Positions 1-12,700 of a DNA stretch of 64,000 nt are shown piece after piece (the stretch's first letter is position 1; every line of letters begins with the position of its first letter). The position numbers and the translations under genes are program-made. The stretch lies in assembly GCA_036346405.1 (NCBI GenBank), contig CM070554.1:45779058-45843057 (forward strand), read 5' to 3'. This stretch comes from Phyllostachys edulis. Its lineage: Eukaryota > Streptophyta > Magnoliopsida > Poales > Poaceae. The notes below the pieces were generated by a model. That model searched no databases. It was not told where the DNA came from and saw only the letters and a list, made by a program, of their open reading frames with translations.

Positions 1-260
1 CTGACACCGGCGATGTCGATCAAGGTAAGACAGATCTATTGGTTTGTGCTGTTGGTATTCATGTGAACCGAGTTGCAATGTGGGCTAACTTGTCGGTTGA
101 TGGTCGGTTTGGACACCCTTAGCCTTGCTGTCTTGCCCTCTGTGACTGCTGGCTGGCTAGATGGATGGATGGATCTGGAAGTGGGGAATGGGGTTGTGTT
201 CGGGTGTGACTGCTGGTATATTCCTAAAGACATTTTTTGTTTTCGATATGTATGATGCAG

Positions 261-552
261 CGTGTGCTGCTGAAAAAACACATTGATGCAACCTTAAGAA
301 GTGGCAATCTGAGGGAGGCAATTTGGTTGCCTCTTGTAGAGGATCTTAACAAATGGTTGTCTGTTAATAGTAAGTCTATAATCACCATCTATTCTTAGGA
401 TAAATAACACCATGTAAGTGTTTCATGTACTAATGCCTTATTTTTTGCTTGTTCGTACCTGTTGATTTCTTCAACCAGGTGAACATCTTATATGGTACTT
501 TGATGGAGTTCTGCACATCTACCATAGGCCCAATAATGTTAGCTAGACCCAA
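261..552 (+). pseudogene. MOB1-like (Mob1/phocein) gene fragment, decayed
   Basis: Two exon-like blocks read as the N-terminal part of a MOB kinase activator, the co-activator of NDR/LATS-type kinases. Block 1 (261-369) encodes KKHIDATLRSGNLREA and a degraded LPPGEDLNEWLAVN-type stretch, and ends at a good GTAAGT donor. Block 2 (459-552) encodes VDFFNQVNILYGTLMEFC, then a divergent tail, and ends at GTAAGA. Both blocks are in the phase expected if they are spliced. Signs of decay: the acceptor before block 2 is AC instead of AG. The second cysteine of the family's zinc-binding C-x4-C (CTPATC in normal MOB1) reads glycine. No later exon (YEYRWADG region) follows within 1 kb. A donor at about 25 may end an upstream exon. 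It could instead be the broken end of a gene that starts left of the window, but the substitutions argue for a pseudogene. Confidence 0.72.
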
Positions 553-1341
<789 letters not shown>

Positions 1342-1380
1342 CCATCACTTTACTACTTGAGGGGGTGTGAGGAGGATGAG

Positions 1381-1753
1381 ACAGCAGCCATGGGCAACCT
1401 CATCGAGCCTGCAAGTTCAAGAAGAATGGTTGCTAGGAGAGCGCGTGGACATCCAATTACCTGGATGTCGTCGATAGGTAATTGGACTTGACATCAAGAA
1501 ATAGTTGGTTGATGATACATGAAGCCACTTCCCAATCGAAGTACCTGCGCGTCCACACCATGTTTAGAAAGTGGCATGGATGTGCAGGTACTCCGACTGG
1601 GAAGTGGCTTTATGTATTAGTAACCAATCATTCCTTGATGTCAAGTCCAATTACCTATCGACGACATCCAGGTAATTGTATGTCCACGCGGTCTCTTGGC
1701 AACCATGCTTCTTGAACTTGCAGGCTCGATGAAGTTGCTCGTGGCTGCTATCT
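1381..1753. repeat. long inverted repeat (hairpin) of about 180-bp arms
   Basis: The sequence from 1381 to about 1565 is repeated in reverse complement from about 1570 to 1753 at roughly 85-90% identity by eye, with almost no loop. Shared landmarks are GCCTGCAAGTTCAAGAAG in the left arm with its complement near 1715-1730, and the block around TTACCTGGATGTCGTCGATA. Part of the arm matches an exon-like stretch of the large CACTA element (about 44207-44233), and another part matches the hairpin at 33206-33640. It is therefore probably a rearranged internal piece of a non-autonomous CACTA. Confidence 0.85.
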
Positions 1754-1799
1754 AATATATGAAGCCGGTTTTAAAGGCACAAGTAGCCACTGCTTGGAG

Positions 1800-2119
1800 G
1801 CTTTATAGAGATCAGCTATCACAGATGGTTCCATCTACAAAACCGTCTGTGATACATAGCCATCATAGATGGTTCCATCTACAAACCGTCTGTGATACAT
1901 TAGCCATCACAGATGGTTCCATCTAAAAACCGTCTGTGGTAGGCAACTATCACAAACGGTTCTGAGTTAATAACCGTCTGTAATAGTATACATCACAGAA
2001 GGTTCAAAACCCGTCTGTGATGAACTTATGTCATCACTGACCCATAAACTCACATGGCTCACGAAACTATCTGTGATGATGTTTTTGAACTGTCTGTGGA
2101 GACCTTTTCTGTAGTAGTG
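1800..2119. mobile_element. CACTA-type right end with subterminal repeats
   Basis: Repeated units around ACCGTCTGTGAT and ATCACAGATGGTT alternate in both orientations, the subterminal repeat pattern of rice-type CACTA elements. The block closes at 2119 with TTTTCTGTAGTAGTG, the complement of a CACTACTACAGAAAA terminus, nearly the same as the right end of the 17-kb element at 47079. No matching left end was found, so the element (with the adjoining hairpin) looks like a truncated non-autonomous relative. Confidence 0.75.
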
Positions 2120-3032
2120 CTAGAGGCCACACTACCTAAACAAACAAGTCAAAACAATCCCAAAACTACATCATCATAGTACCAACATAATACACTAATC
2201 GCCCTTGCATGTCTACGCCATGATGACACAATTAACCCAATTCTGTCGGACGTACTACTTGCTGTCCTAGTAGCAAAAATACTCTTATTTATTCACCATA
2301 ACTCCAAATCTATCAAACCAATACTTCCTAGAATCCCCACGAAATTTTCTACAACTTACTAGTTATGACGAACTTCTGATTCTACCATTTTCTCCCCTGT
2401 TTCCTTCCCCGAACACTATCCCAAAATCTGTCAGGACAGCCCGCTTCACAATTTCGTATCTTTAATTTTGAAACTTGAAAAGATATGAACGATACTAGTT
2501 CTAGAAACTACTCAAAATTTTCTAGCTTATTCAAGTTATCACTGTATTTTAATTCTTTCATTTACTAGGTGAAAATAGCTCATCTACACGATCTCTGCCA
2601 ACGATGCCTAAATTCTAGACAGCAATGTTCCCAAGGTTGTAACTTTTCGCTCGCTACTCTGAATATAGTAACTTAGACCTTTTCGGAAATATAAAGAAAT
2701 TATCTACATCTTTTATAATTGGATAAAACCTTGAATCAGAGGCTAAATACCTATAATTGCCTCTGCAAGGTTCTACATTGAAACTCGATGAACTATGGCA
2801 TACTGAAATCAACTCTTCCCATTACCCAAACGATCTACCAAATGAGAAGCGACTAATATAGGGCCATCTAGAGGTTTTCAAATCATTACCCTTGAAGAAC
2901 AAGATTTCTATCATGAAATCCCGCGCGACCCTTCTCTTCTTCCCTTCTTTCCTTCCTCTCCTTTCCTCATTCCTTCTCCATGGCTCTCCTTTGCTAGTTT
3001 TCCTCCTGGCAGCACACCCTCCAGCAGTAGAA

Positions 3033-3034
<2 letters not shown>
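2120..3034. other. noncoding stretch, origin not recognised
   Basis: No gene or clear terminal repeat. The pyrimidine-rich part at 2930-3000 and the general composition would fit a fragment of a retrotransposon LTR, but no TG/CA ends or target duplication could be placed. Confidence 0.4.

Positions 3035-3122
<88 letters not shown>
3035..3122. repeat. compound (CT)n-(AT)n microsatellite
   Basis: About 20 CT units followed directly by about 24 AT units. ORFs called here on both strands are translations of the repeat. Confidence 0.97.
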
Positions 3123-3124
<2 letters not shown>

Positions 3125-3284
3125 CAACACTCAAGAACAAGTGCAAAGCAAGGAAGCAAGATTTATCTAGTAGCATGCAAGCAGCATAGGGAGGAGCATG
3201 CAGCAGGTGGAGGTGGCACTGGGCAGGGAGGACGCGACGTCCAGCAGTGGTAGGGGCGACTAGGGTTAGGCACAAGCAGCATAT

Positions 3285-3379
3285 CATCATGAGTGGACTA
3301 GGAGCTTTATCTAAAGGCAAGGTGGAAATTATATGGTCGATCTCTTTAATAGAAAAAGGCTCCTAGAGAGAGTAAATAT
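3285..3379 (-). pseudogene. LINE ORF2 fragment, left of the Copia insertion
   Basis: Read on the minus strand this encodes EPFSIKEIDHIISTLPLDKAPSP, matching the L1-type reverse transcriptase N-terminal motif in which LP-DKAPGPDGF is the landmark. It continues in order from the ORF2 sequence that stops at 8108, so the Copia element at 3380-8107 split one LINE. Homology ends near 3290, just where GPDGF should follow, and all downstream RT motifs are missing. Confidence 0.75.
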
Positions 3380-3511
3380 TGTTAGAGATATATGTATAGT
3401 GTGTTATTCCCCATCGTTATGAGGAGTTATTTGCATATTCACCTTCTGTACTTTGTATATATATATATTGGCCCATTGGCCTCATGATGAATACAAGCGC
3501 TATTCATAACA
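3380..3511 (+). repeat. 5' LTR of Copia copy 1
   Basis: Starts TGTTAGAGATATATG and ends TATTCATAACA, immediately followed by the primer-binding site complementary to initiator-Met tRNA. Confidence 0.95.
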
Positions 3512-3544
3512 TGGTATCAGAGCAAACCTAGGGTTTGTTTTCGT

Positions 3545-6500
3545 CGAGCCGCCGCTGGTTTGTCCTTCCCGCCGCCCGACTTTGCCACTTCGCTTGTCGT
3601 CCGGACCCAGACTCGGCGCGCCTTGCTTTGGCGTCGCCTCCACCACCACTGCCTTGGTGTCGCCCGGCATCGCTCGGCGTCGCCTCGTCCTCAGCGTCGC
3701 CACTGTGCCTGAAGCCTCCCTGCATCCTCCTCTGCTCGGGCCGACGAGCCCGACGTCGCCTCCTCCAAAGTCATTTGAATCTGCGCCGCATGCCGGCCTC
3801 CTCCCGCCATCGCGGGATCCTCCGCACGCTGGATCTGCATCGCACGTTGGAGCAAAGACGCCGCCGCCACCGTGGGATCCTCGCCTCTACTCTGAAGGCG
3901 ACGCGACACCGCCTCTCCGCAAGATCCTCGCCTCCTCCGGATCTGCGCCTCTGCTCCAACGCCGCCTCTCCGTCGACACCGCCTCTGCTTTGAAGGCGAC
4001 GCGCCGCCTCTGCTTCGTCATCGCCTGGGCTTAAGGACTCCTTCTACCCCAGCGTCCCCACTCGAGCGCCTCCGCTCGGGATGACGCAAGCACCCGTCGC
4101 CTCTTCCGCTCGCACCGTCGCAGCTCGAGAAGCCCGCACGCGCCACCGTCGATCCGGTCTGCCGCACCGCCACCTCCCTACCATCTGCCTACACTAGAGT
4201 TGCCGCCGCGCGTGCCGCCATCACGCCAGGGGAACTCTAGTTTCCCGTCTTCTTCGCGAGCTTTTGCCAGGGGTCGAAGTTTAACTCAAACGGCCACCGC
4301 TCGAAAAAAAGAAGAGGAAGAAAAAAACGTCGATCTAACCACCGCGCCATCTAGCGCCGCCTGTTAGACTTCGTTGCCTTCGTCGCCGTGCCATCCAGCG
4401 TCGCCTACCGATGGCTTCCGTTCGCCTGAGTGGTGCTGGTCTTGTGCCACTCCCCTCCGTGATCGTCGCTTGTCCACCTGCTACATCGACTGCTCCACAC
4501 TTCAGCACACTGCCTCTTCCAGCGGCTGCCATAGGTGGCGGTGGCCACCCTCCATCTGGCGGTGGCCATTCTCACTGCTCCTACTGTGACAAGATTGGCT
4601 ACATTGAGTCCTAGTGCTATAAGAAGCAGCGGCATCTTTCACGCCGTTCTTCTACTAGCACTAGCACTGGTGCTTCTACATCGACGTCTGCATCGACTCC
4701 TTCAGCAGTTTCTCTCACTGAGTAGGAGATAGCCAGACTTCGACGCCTGTTTGCCACTTCAGTTCTCCTCGGCAGTTCTCACTGGTTCTCGCATCGACTC
4801 TTCTGCACGCTGCGAACCACCACCTCCACAATCGAGCACCTCCCGTGGATTCTTGATTCGAGCATCTTTTCACATGACTTCGATTCTTCCACTCTGCCTT
4901 TCATTACACCTCTTCATTCTCCTCGTTGTTCTTATCACGATGGTACCTCTCTTTTCGTCTCTCAGTCGAGGACCTCTTAGCAACTCATCTTTTCATGTTC
5001 CTTCTGTTGCTCATGTTCCTCGCCTTACCATGCAGCTTCTTTCTACTGGGTAGATTACTGACCTTGGTTGTTAGGTCATTCTCGACTCTGACTCTTGTTG
5101 TGTTCAGAACCGCCACATAGGAGCTCTAGTTGGTTCTGGCCCTCGGCGCTGTGACTCACAGCGTCTCTGAGAGCTTGACTGGCTTCACCTTCCTTCCGCT
5201 TCCACCGTCGCCACCAGTCTCTCCGCTTTTGCCACTCCGTCTACCAGCTCACCGTCTTGGTCATCTGTGTGGATCTCGTCTGTCGTCTTTAGTTTGTCGT
5301 GGCCTTTTGGGGTCTGTCTCAGGAGACGTGTCTTTAGATTTTCAGGGTTGTAAGTTAGGTAAATAGATTCAGCTTCCTCATCCTCATAGTGTGTCAGTGT
5401 CTCAACGTCCTTTTGATCTTGTTCATTCAGATGTTTGGGGTCCGGGTCCCTTCGTTTCGAAAGGGGGTCATTGATATTATATCATATTTATAGATGATTT
5501 CTCTCACCACACTTGGATATATTTTATATCTTCTCGTAGTGAGGCCTTGTCTATCTATAAACAATTTGCCACTATGATTCGCACACGGTTCTCCACTCCT
5601 ATTCGTGTCTTTCGTGCTGATTCTGCTGGCGAGTACCTCTCTCATTACCTGCGCAACTTCCTTGCTGAGTAGGGCACTCTCGCTCAGTTCTCTTGTCCTG
5701 GTGCTCATGCTCAGAATGGTGTCGCTGAGCGCAAGCATCGTCACCTCCTTGAGACGACTCGTGCACTGATGATTGCCGCCTCTACTCCACCTCACTTTGG
5801 GGCCAAGGCTATTTCCACTGCCACCTATCTCGTCAACATCCAAATTCTTACGCTTCTTCGAGTGCGATCCTGTTGAGCATCTTTGTGATCTTCTTCCTGA
5901 CTACTCTGCCCTTCGTCTGTTTGGCTGCGTTTGCTATGTTCTCCTCGCCCCTCGAAAATGCACCAAACTGACTGCTCAGTCTGTTGAGTGTGTCTTTCTA
6001 GGATACAGTGCCGAGCACAAGGGCTATCGGTGTTGGGATCCTGTTGGTCGACGGATGCGGATTTCTCGGGATGTGACTTTCAATGAGTCTCGTCCTTTCT
6101 ACCCACGTCCTGTCTCTCCTTCGACTTCCTCTGTAGAGTCTCTGTCTTTTTTTACCTTTCCAGATACACTTATATCTGTCTTGCCCTCGTCCACCCATCC
6201 CACTGAGTCTCCACATATTCCTCCTGTGGCCTCTCCGCCAAGATCGCCCGCTTGCCTCTCCTGCGGCTCCTCGTGCTCCTCTCACTACAAGACTTTTTCC
6301 CTCTCTTCTACACTCGCCGACCTCGATTGAGGATCTTCTAGATAAGCCATCTTCTCCTCGATGTTCTATCTTCTCCCGATGCTCCATCTTCCCCGATGGG
6401 TCATCTTCTCGCCACGCCTCCGCGATCGCCACGATTCGCCCCCGCCTGCTTTTGCTTTTGCTGGTGCAGCTACTCATGAGCTTGTCTCCTACCGGGATGC

Positions 6501-7965
6501 TATTACTCACCCTGAGTGACAACATGCCATGGCCGAGGAGATTGCTGCCCTCGAGCGTACTGGTACTTGGGATCTTGTTCCTTTTCTATCTTACTCTCGT
6601 CCCATCATGTGTAAGTGGGTCTATAAGATTAAGATTTGCTCTAATGGCTCTCTTGAGCGCTATAAGGCACGTCTTATTGCTCGTGGCTTCCAGCAAGAGC
6701 ATGGTCGTGACTACGACGAGACTTTTGCTCCTGTGGCCCACATGACCACTGTCTGCACTCTTCTTTCGGTGGCGTATGTTCGCCATTGGTCTGTTTCTTA
6801 ATGGCGAGTTGCGTGAAGAGGTCTACATGCATCCGTCACCTGGGTATTCTGTTCCTGAGGGCATGGTCTGTCGCTTTCGTCGCTCTCTCTATGGACTTAA
6901 GCAAGCCCCTCGTGCTTGGTTTGAGCGCTTCTCCTCTGTGGTCACTGCTGCTGGCTTTTCAGCTAGTGATCATGATCCTGCACTATTTGTCCACACTTCG
7001 TCTCTTGGTCGGACTCTTCTTCTTCTGTATGTTGATGATATGATCATTCTTGGAGATGATTCTCGAGTACATTGCCTTTGTCAAGGCTCGTCTTAGTGAG
7101 CGCCCTTATGTCGGATCTTGGTCCTCTTCGTTACTTCCTTGGGATTGAGGTTACTTCCACTCCGGATGGTTTCTTTATGTCCCAAGAGAAGTATATTCAG
7201 ATCTTCTTGATCGCGCCTCTCTCATCGACAAGATATCGTTGAGACTCCCATGGAGCTCAATGTTCACCTCGACCCCGATGGCGAGCCTCTTTTGATCCGA
7301 ATCGCTATCGTCATCTTGTTGGGAGTCTTGTCTACCTTGTCATTACTCGTCCGGATATCACTTATCCAGTCCACATTCTGAGTCAGTTCGTCTCTGCTCC
7401 CACTCAGGTCCACTACAGCCACCTTCTTCGAGTTCTGCGATACCTTCGTGGGACTTTCTCTCGCCGTCTCTTCTTTCCACACTCCAGCTCATTACAGCTT
7501 CAAGCTTATTCGGATGCTACTTGGGCCAGCGATCCCTCTAATCGCCGGTCTATCTCTGCTTACTGTGTTTTTCTTGGTGGTTCTCCCATTGCCTGGAGAC
7601 GAAGAAACAGACTGTAGTGTCCCGTTCGAGTGCAGAGGCTGAGTTGCGAGCTATGGCTCTCTTGACAGCAGAGATTATTTGGCTACGGTGGTTACTTGAG
7701 GATTTTGGTGTTTCAGTCACTACACCGACTCCTCTCTTGTCGACAGACAAAGCTATCAAGATGTGCCCGTGACCCTGTGAAGTATGAGCTCACCAAGCAT
7801 ATTGGTGTTGATGCTTCCTTCATAAGGTTTTGTGTGCATGATCAGGTGATTGCTCTTCAGTATATGCCTTCAGAGCTTTAGATAGCAGATTTCTTCACGA
7901 AAGCCCAGACTCGAGCACAGCATGGCTTCTACCTCTCCAAACTCAGTGTTGTTGATCCACCATGA
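3545..7965 (+). pseudogene. Copia gag-pol polyprotein, copy 1, disrupted
   Basis: Recognisable pieces in order on the plus strand: a GC-rich gag N-terminus. A zinc knuckle near 4575-4625 (CSYCDKIGYIES) in which the histidine of CCHC reads tyrosine and a stop replaces the next residue. Integrase at about 5405-5850, with FIDDFS, DSAGEYLS and GVAERKHRHLLE. Reverse transcriptase at about 6550-7250, with FLNGEL, LYGLKQAPRAWF and LLYVDDMI. RNase H/C-terminus at about 7490-7965, ending near ADFFTKAQTRAQHGF. Compared with copy 2, a short stretch is missing just before FLNGEL, which removes the first catalytic aspartate (the LDVKNA motif), while YVDD is kept. Multiple stops and frameshifts. It cannot make a working polyprotein. 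Confidence 0.9.
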
Positions 7966-7977
7966 GTTTGAGGGGGG

Positions 7978-8107
7978 TGTTAGAGATATATGTATAGTGT
8001 GTTATTCCCTATTGTTATGAGGGGTTATTTGCATATTCACCTCCTGTACTTTGTGTATATATATTGGTCCATTGGCTTCATGATGAATACAAACGCTATT
8101 CATAACA
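7978..8107 (+). repeat. 3' LTR of Copia copy 1
   Basis: 130 bp, same ends as the 5' LTR; preceded by the polypurine tract at about 7965-7977. Confidence 0.95.
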
Positions 8108-9422
8108 AATACCATCTATTTGAGGAATAAGAGCAGCAAGCTCAAAATGCATTATGGGTGACGTTGAGACTCCCATCCTGTCCTTATAAGTGTTCCAAAG
8201 AATAGCAGCTTTGTCATGGTGACTGGTGACAACATGAGCATCATTAGTCTGAAGCTGGGTAATAGTATTTCTTCTATACTGTTGAGCTGTCATCGCATGA
8301 AAAAACTTGTTATTTTCATCCCCAAAATTGACCCATCTAATGGTGCACCTCTCTTTCCAATATTGTTGCTTATAATGTAGTAGCTTATCTTTGTGCCTCT
8401 TGATGATATTCCAAAAATGTCTTACAGGTGTGCTGAAAGGTCTTTGATTTTCCAAACCATCCATTAAATTGATTACCAGGTTGCAATGCTGGATCAAAAT
8501 GTTTAACTGAGAGATAGACCAAGCCCAACCTTACAAGCACTTACGCAAAGCTGTAAACTTTTTCGTGAGAAGTTTTGCATTATCCTGACAAAAACAAGGG
8601 GCCTCCCAAGGAGATCGAACAATGTTCATGAGATCAGGATGACCAAATCATAAGTTCTCAAAACAAAAAAAAATGTGTGCCTTTGGAATTGTTGTTTGGA
8701 TGGCGACCACACAAGGTATATGATCAGAGGTGTCTTTAGACAGGGGCTGCACTAAAGTTCTTTGATAGGAAATAGTCCATTCATTGGTTGTAAAAAAACC
8801 AATCTAGCTATTCAAGCAAAGGATCTTCTTGCATATTACTCCAGGTATAACGACGACCCTTGATTGGTCGCTTACATAATCCCAAATTGATGATGATTGA
8901 ATTAAAAACAAGAGTGTCATTTAGATTGCCACCAGGTTTGTTTCTATTATCCAAAGATCGATAGAAATCAAAATCTCCCAATATATGCCATTTTTCATTT
9001 GCCGGAATAGCTAGGTTATATAACCAATGGACAAAATCATCATGAGTTTGACCTTGAAAAGGTCCATAAACAGAGACTAGAAACCACACTCCTGTTGTAT
9101 GAACTGAGGAAAATTTTATCTGAATGGCAAAAGGGAGTTGCTGGACAACATCACCCTTAAATACAGAACTATTCCAAATGATGATTAGGCCACCTGAAGC
9201 CCCTACTGATGGGCTAAAAATAAACTAATCAAACCATTTAGGACCAAACTTCTTAATATAGGAATGATCAAAATGTTCCCTCTTGATTTCTTGCAGACAA
9301 ATGATAGAACAACTACTTTCTTCAATGTTGTCTCTCAAAGCATTCCATTTATTTTCAGAGTTTAATCCTCTAATATTCCAACAGAGGACATTCCAATTTA
9401 TGTTAGCTAAATTCATCGACAC
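8108..9422 (-). pseudogene. LINE ORF2 endonuclease and linker, disrupted
   Basis: The minus strand begins near 9422 with NWNVLCWNIRGLN, the first motif of the apurinic-type L1 endonuclease. CLQEIKRE (catalytic Glu) follows, then VYGPF, GDFDFYR (normally GDFN, so the Asn has become Asp) and SDHIPCVV (catalytic SDH) near 8690-8710. The linker towards the RT (WKERCTIRWVNFGDENNKFFHA, shortened here to its key words RWVNFGDENNKFF) spans about 8330-8370. At least four in-frame stops, for example after WFD near 9225 and after EDPLLE near 8808, show that it is dead. The enzyme would nick target DNA to prime reverse transcription. Confidence 0.88.
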
Positions 9423-9789
9423 AATAAAAGAAGTACTCCCAAAAACTAGGTTTCATTGCAACACCAAAGAACAAATTGAGAGATATGAGAAAATATGTAT
9501 ACAAGAAGAAATATATAGGCAAGAGAGAAGTTGGGAACATATCACAAAAAGTTGTCTAAAAGAAACATTACACATGACCTGAAAGAAACATTCCACATGA
9601 CCAAAGAGGTTGACAGAGAAATCATTAATCAGAGGAGTGCCACAACTAAAAACATCTAAGTCCCCACTAACAGACACAATGCACTAAGATGTAGAGTTAT
9701 CTGACAACTGATCTTGAACGAAAATAGTTCAAACGAAGTATGTGAAAAGATGAAAGAAAGAGAACAAGGAAGATGGGATGAACAACAAC

Positions 9790-12700
9790 AGATTAATCTT
9801 TGGCAGGCTCGACATTGGCACCATCTTCCTTCAAAAGTCCTACCATAGACACCTCCTTAGGTGGCACATCACAAAGGCCTATCCCCATGGTCTGCATCAT
9901 TGGAATAGTCATCTCAGGGATTGGCGTAGTAACAACAGAAGCATTGAGATCGTCAACTGAAGAATGATCATTACCTCGGTTTGAATTCGCTGTAGAAGAG
10001 GCATGATTGTTAGAAGTAGAATGACGTCTACAAAGAGGTGTGTTAGGAAGCTGAGTATATGTAGCCATCGTTGGGAATATTTAGCCTGGGAGAGCGTCTC
10101 AAGTCTGCATCAACTAGGGGATTTTTTGCCTTCTGTTGGTTATTTGCTGATTTCTTTTTCCGTGGCTTTGGTGGAAGAACAGCAACTGGAATACTGGAAG
10201 GACTCGCAACAGACAAAGTTGGTAGAACATCATAGGGAGCATCTATGATTGCAGTAGAAGATACCAGCGAAGACACAACACTTAAGGGCATAGACACTAA
10301 TACTAGGCCATTGTTGTCAGTCATTTGATTTGAATTTGGCGCCAAAGCCTTCGAGGAGTCTAAAAGAGTATTTGGCTCATAAAGGATAATGGCCTTGTGC
10401 TGTTTTCGGAGAGGATGAGTAGGTGGTGACATCTGAGAAATCAATTCTTCATGCCACTTTGTTTTGGGGTGAGTGAACTAGAGATGCAACTAAAGTAGGT
10501 TTGAGTCGGCAGCACCAAATAAGAGGAACCCACATCGTCTTCTTGAAAATAGATAGAATGACTGGCATATCGTCTTTTCTTTAGGAAACATGAAATCTTC
10601 AAATTGGAAGAAGACATGAATGGGTGATACGGCTGGGTCACCTGCTAGTAAATAATCTTCAAATTTGCCATATATTGAAACAACTGATGAGAAATATCTC
10701 TAATGATCATTGCCTATGAGGGCTGACGTCCAAACTCATAAGCTGAAATTAAATCAAGGATCTGATCTATATTAGGGGCAACTAACACAAGTGGAACTGG
10801 CATGTGTTGTGGTGGAGGTAAGGCTAGAACCAGAGGTGCTCCTTGACCTTACACAAATTTGACCGAGCTTGAATCTCCTGAGTAGGAGCTGGCCACTGAA
10901 GAAGATGATTGATGATTTGCATGTTGTCCATTGTGCTCCTGATTGTTATTGTCATCATTATCATGGTGTTCTTCCGACCATGTTGGCTAGTCATGATCAT
11001 CATCATCGTTCTGATCTTCATGCCCTTGTGGAGGAAAGCGTTGGAAATCAGGCTGCTGCTAAAGAATAGGACCAGCAATTGGATGAGGATTACCATCTGG
11101 AGGTGGTTGCTCCTCATCAGCCGGAAACTGATCTAGAAAATGAGAACTCAGCACATAGGCAGGGACTGTCCAGGACCGACCATTACCCCCTAATTCTGAG
11201 GCTTGAGTAATAAGGAGACTCAGGGGGATATCAGACACCTTAGTGGCGAGAATCTTCAACAAAACTTTAGACTTGTTTGTAGAATTTTGATGCCAATGGA
11301 GAATGCAACCATAAGGAGAGACAACTTGGTTAATGTAAGACAGGTTCTGGTAAGCAAGGGGAAAACCAAGAAACATGGCCCAACAAATTCAGGTACAATT
11401 ACAAGCTCTCAGGTTTCTCGGTGATTCATCATGCTGAATTAAGTTCATCTCATGATTATTACCAAGATGATAGGGGCTGCCAAGAACTAGAGAGTCACAA
11501 AGAATAGCAAATGCAAAGTGATAAAGACCTACTCCAAAAGGTGATATGCATGCTGATAGAACTCACACCCCCAACGACTTGCTCAAGAAAAACCCTGACA
11601 TCTTCCATAGCCAGTTGAAGCAGGTATGGAGGTAGCAACGGATTAACCGTCATAATGGCATAGTCTTCGTGATGTCGAGGTAGTTCACCACCCACGGTGA
11701 TGCGTCCGCGCAGAGGACAAAGCCAACCTTGCTCCAAATTGAGGTTGGCCGGAACAAAGGGGTGTGGGTTTTGAGGAAAGTTTGCCATCACAGAGGAATC
11801 AAGATGGCAAAAGCACTTAATGGGAGTAGATGAACTCGGGGGAGAAAAGGGTTTCGAGATAGATGAGATTTGTGCTGCAGAAGGCACCAGAGAAGAAGGC
11901 GAAAAGTTTTCCTTCTGAGCATGAATATCGAGACAGGAACAATTGGCACAGGATCTATTGGAAAGATTTGCTTCCCAAACTGGTATATCCGGCCTAAGTT
12001 GTTTAGGAACCCAACGTCGTGTATTGACCAATCTGCGTGCCGAGAAACAAGATTTGACCATATAGCCATAATTGTAACAAACCTTGTATCTGATTCGATG
12101 ATTGCACCGAGTAGCCAAGTGACCATGCCCCAAACAGTGGGAGCAAAAAAAGGGGAATATTTGAATTTTGAATAGACTTCCTAGAAATCGGGGCTTTCCC
12201 AAGAATCTCGGCAGTCGATATAACAAAACAAATTGGTATAGGATTTGTAGTTCATGAAGGAATACCTCTAGTAAATCTAGAGGAGTCTGAAATCTTACTA
12301 GAACTGAAATTTCTTAGAGGAGTACCTCTATTGGATCTTGAGGAAGAAAATAAATCATCCTTAATATGCGAGAAGACCTTCTGAATAGGAACACATGAAG
12401 AATTTGTTGGTTGACGGGGAGAAGAATCTGCTTTAAAAGTCACATGCTTTGTAATTTGAGAAGAAAGGAGACTCATTTATCATGATTATCTGATACCAAA
12501 GCTTCCTTGAATGATTTCTTAGTGAAGAGACCATTCATTGTTAGACTCATGCTTCCAACGAGCAAATTCCCATTTCCAATTTGGCGCACCATCACGCCAA
12601 AGATGAAAACATATTGTGAAATCCTTGGAGACACATTTCATCATAGAATAAACTAGAAAACCAACATATTTGGAAGTCACAGAGAAACAAAATCCATAAT

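Larger units (their letters stand above)
3380..8107 (+). mobile_element. Ty1/Copia LTR retrotransposon, copy 1 (short LTRs)
   Basis: A 4,728-bp element with LTRs of 132 bp (3380-3511) and 130 bp (7978-8107), both TGTTAG...CATAACA. A primer-binding site TGGTATCAGAGC at 3512-3523 abuts the 5' LTR, and a purine tract ending GAGGGGGG abuts the 3' LTR. The flanks are AATAT (3375-3379) and AATAC (8108-8112), a 5-bp target duplication with one change. The LTRs differ by about eight substitutions plus a 2-bp indel. Domain order gag, integrase, RT, RNase H identifies Copia. LTR size is like that of Tos17-class elements (size comparison only). A second copy lies at 54121-58886. Confidence 0.95.

Noticed and set aside
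9283..12175. Plus-strand ORFs across 9.2-12.2 kb
   Set aside because: Antisense to the LINE ORF1 and ORF2 pieces, which carry recognisable motifs on the minus strand.
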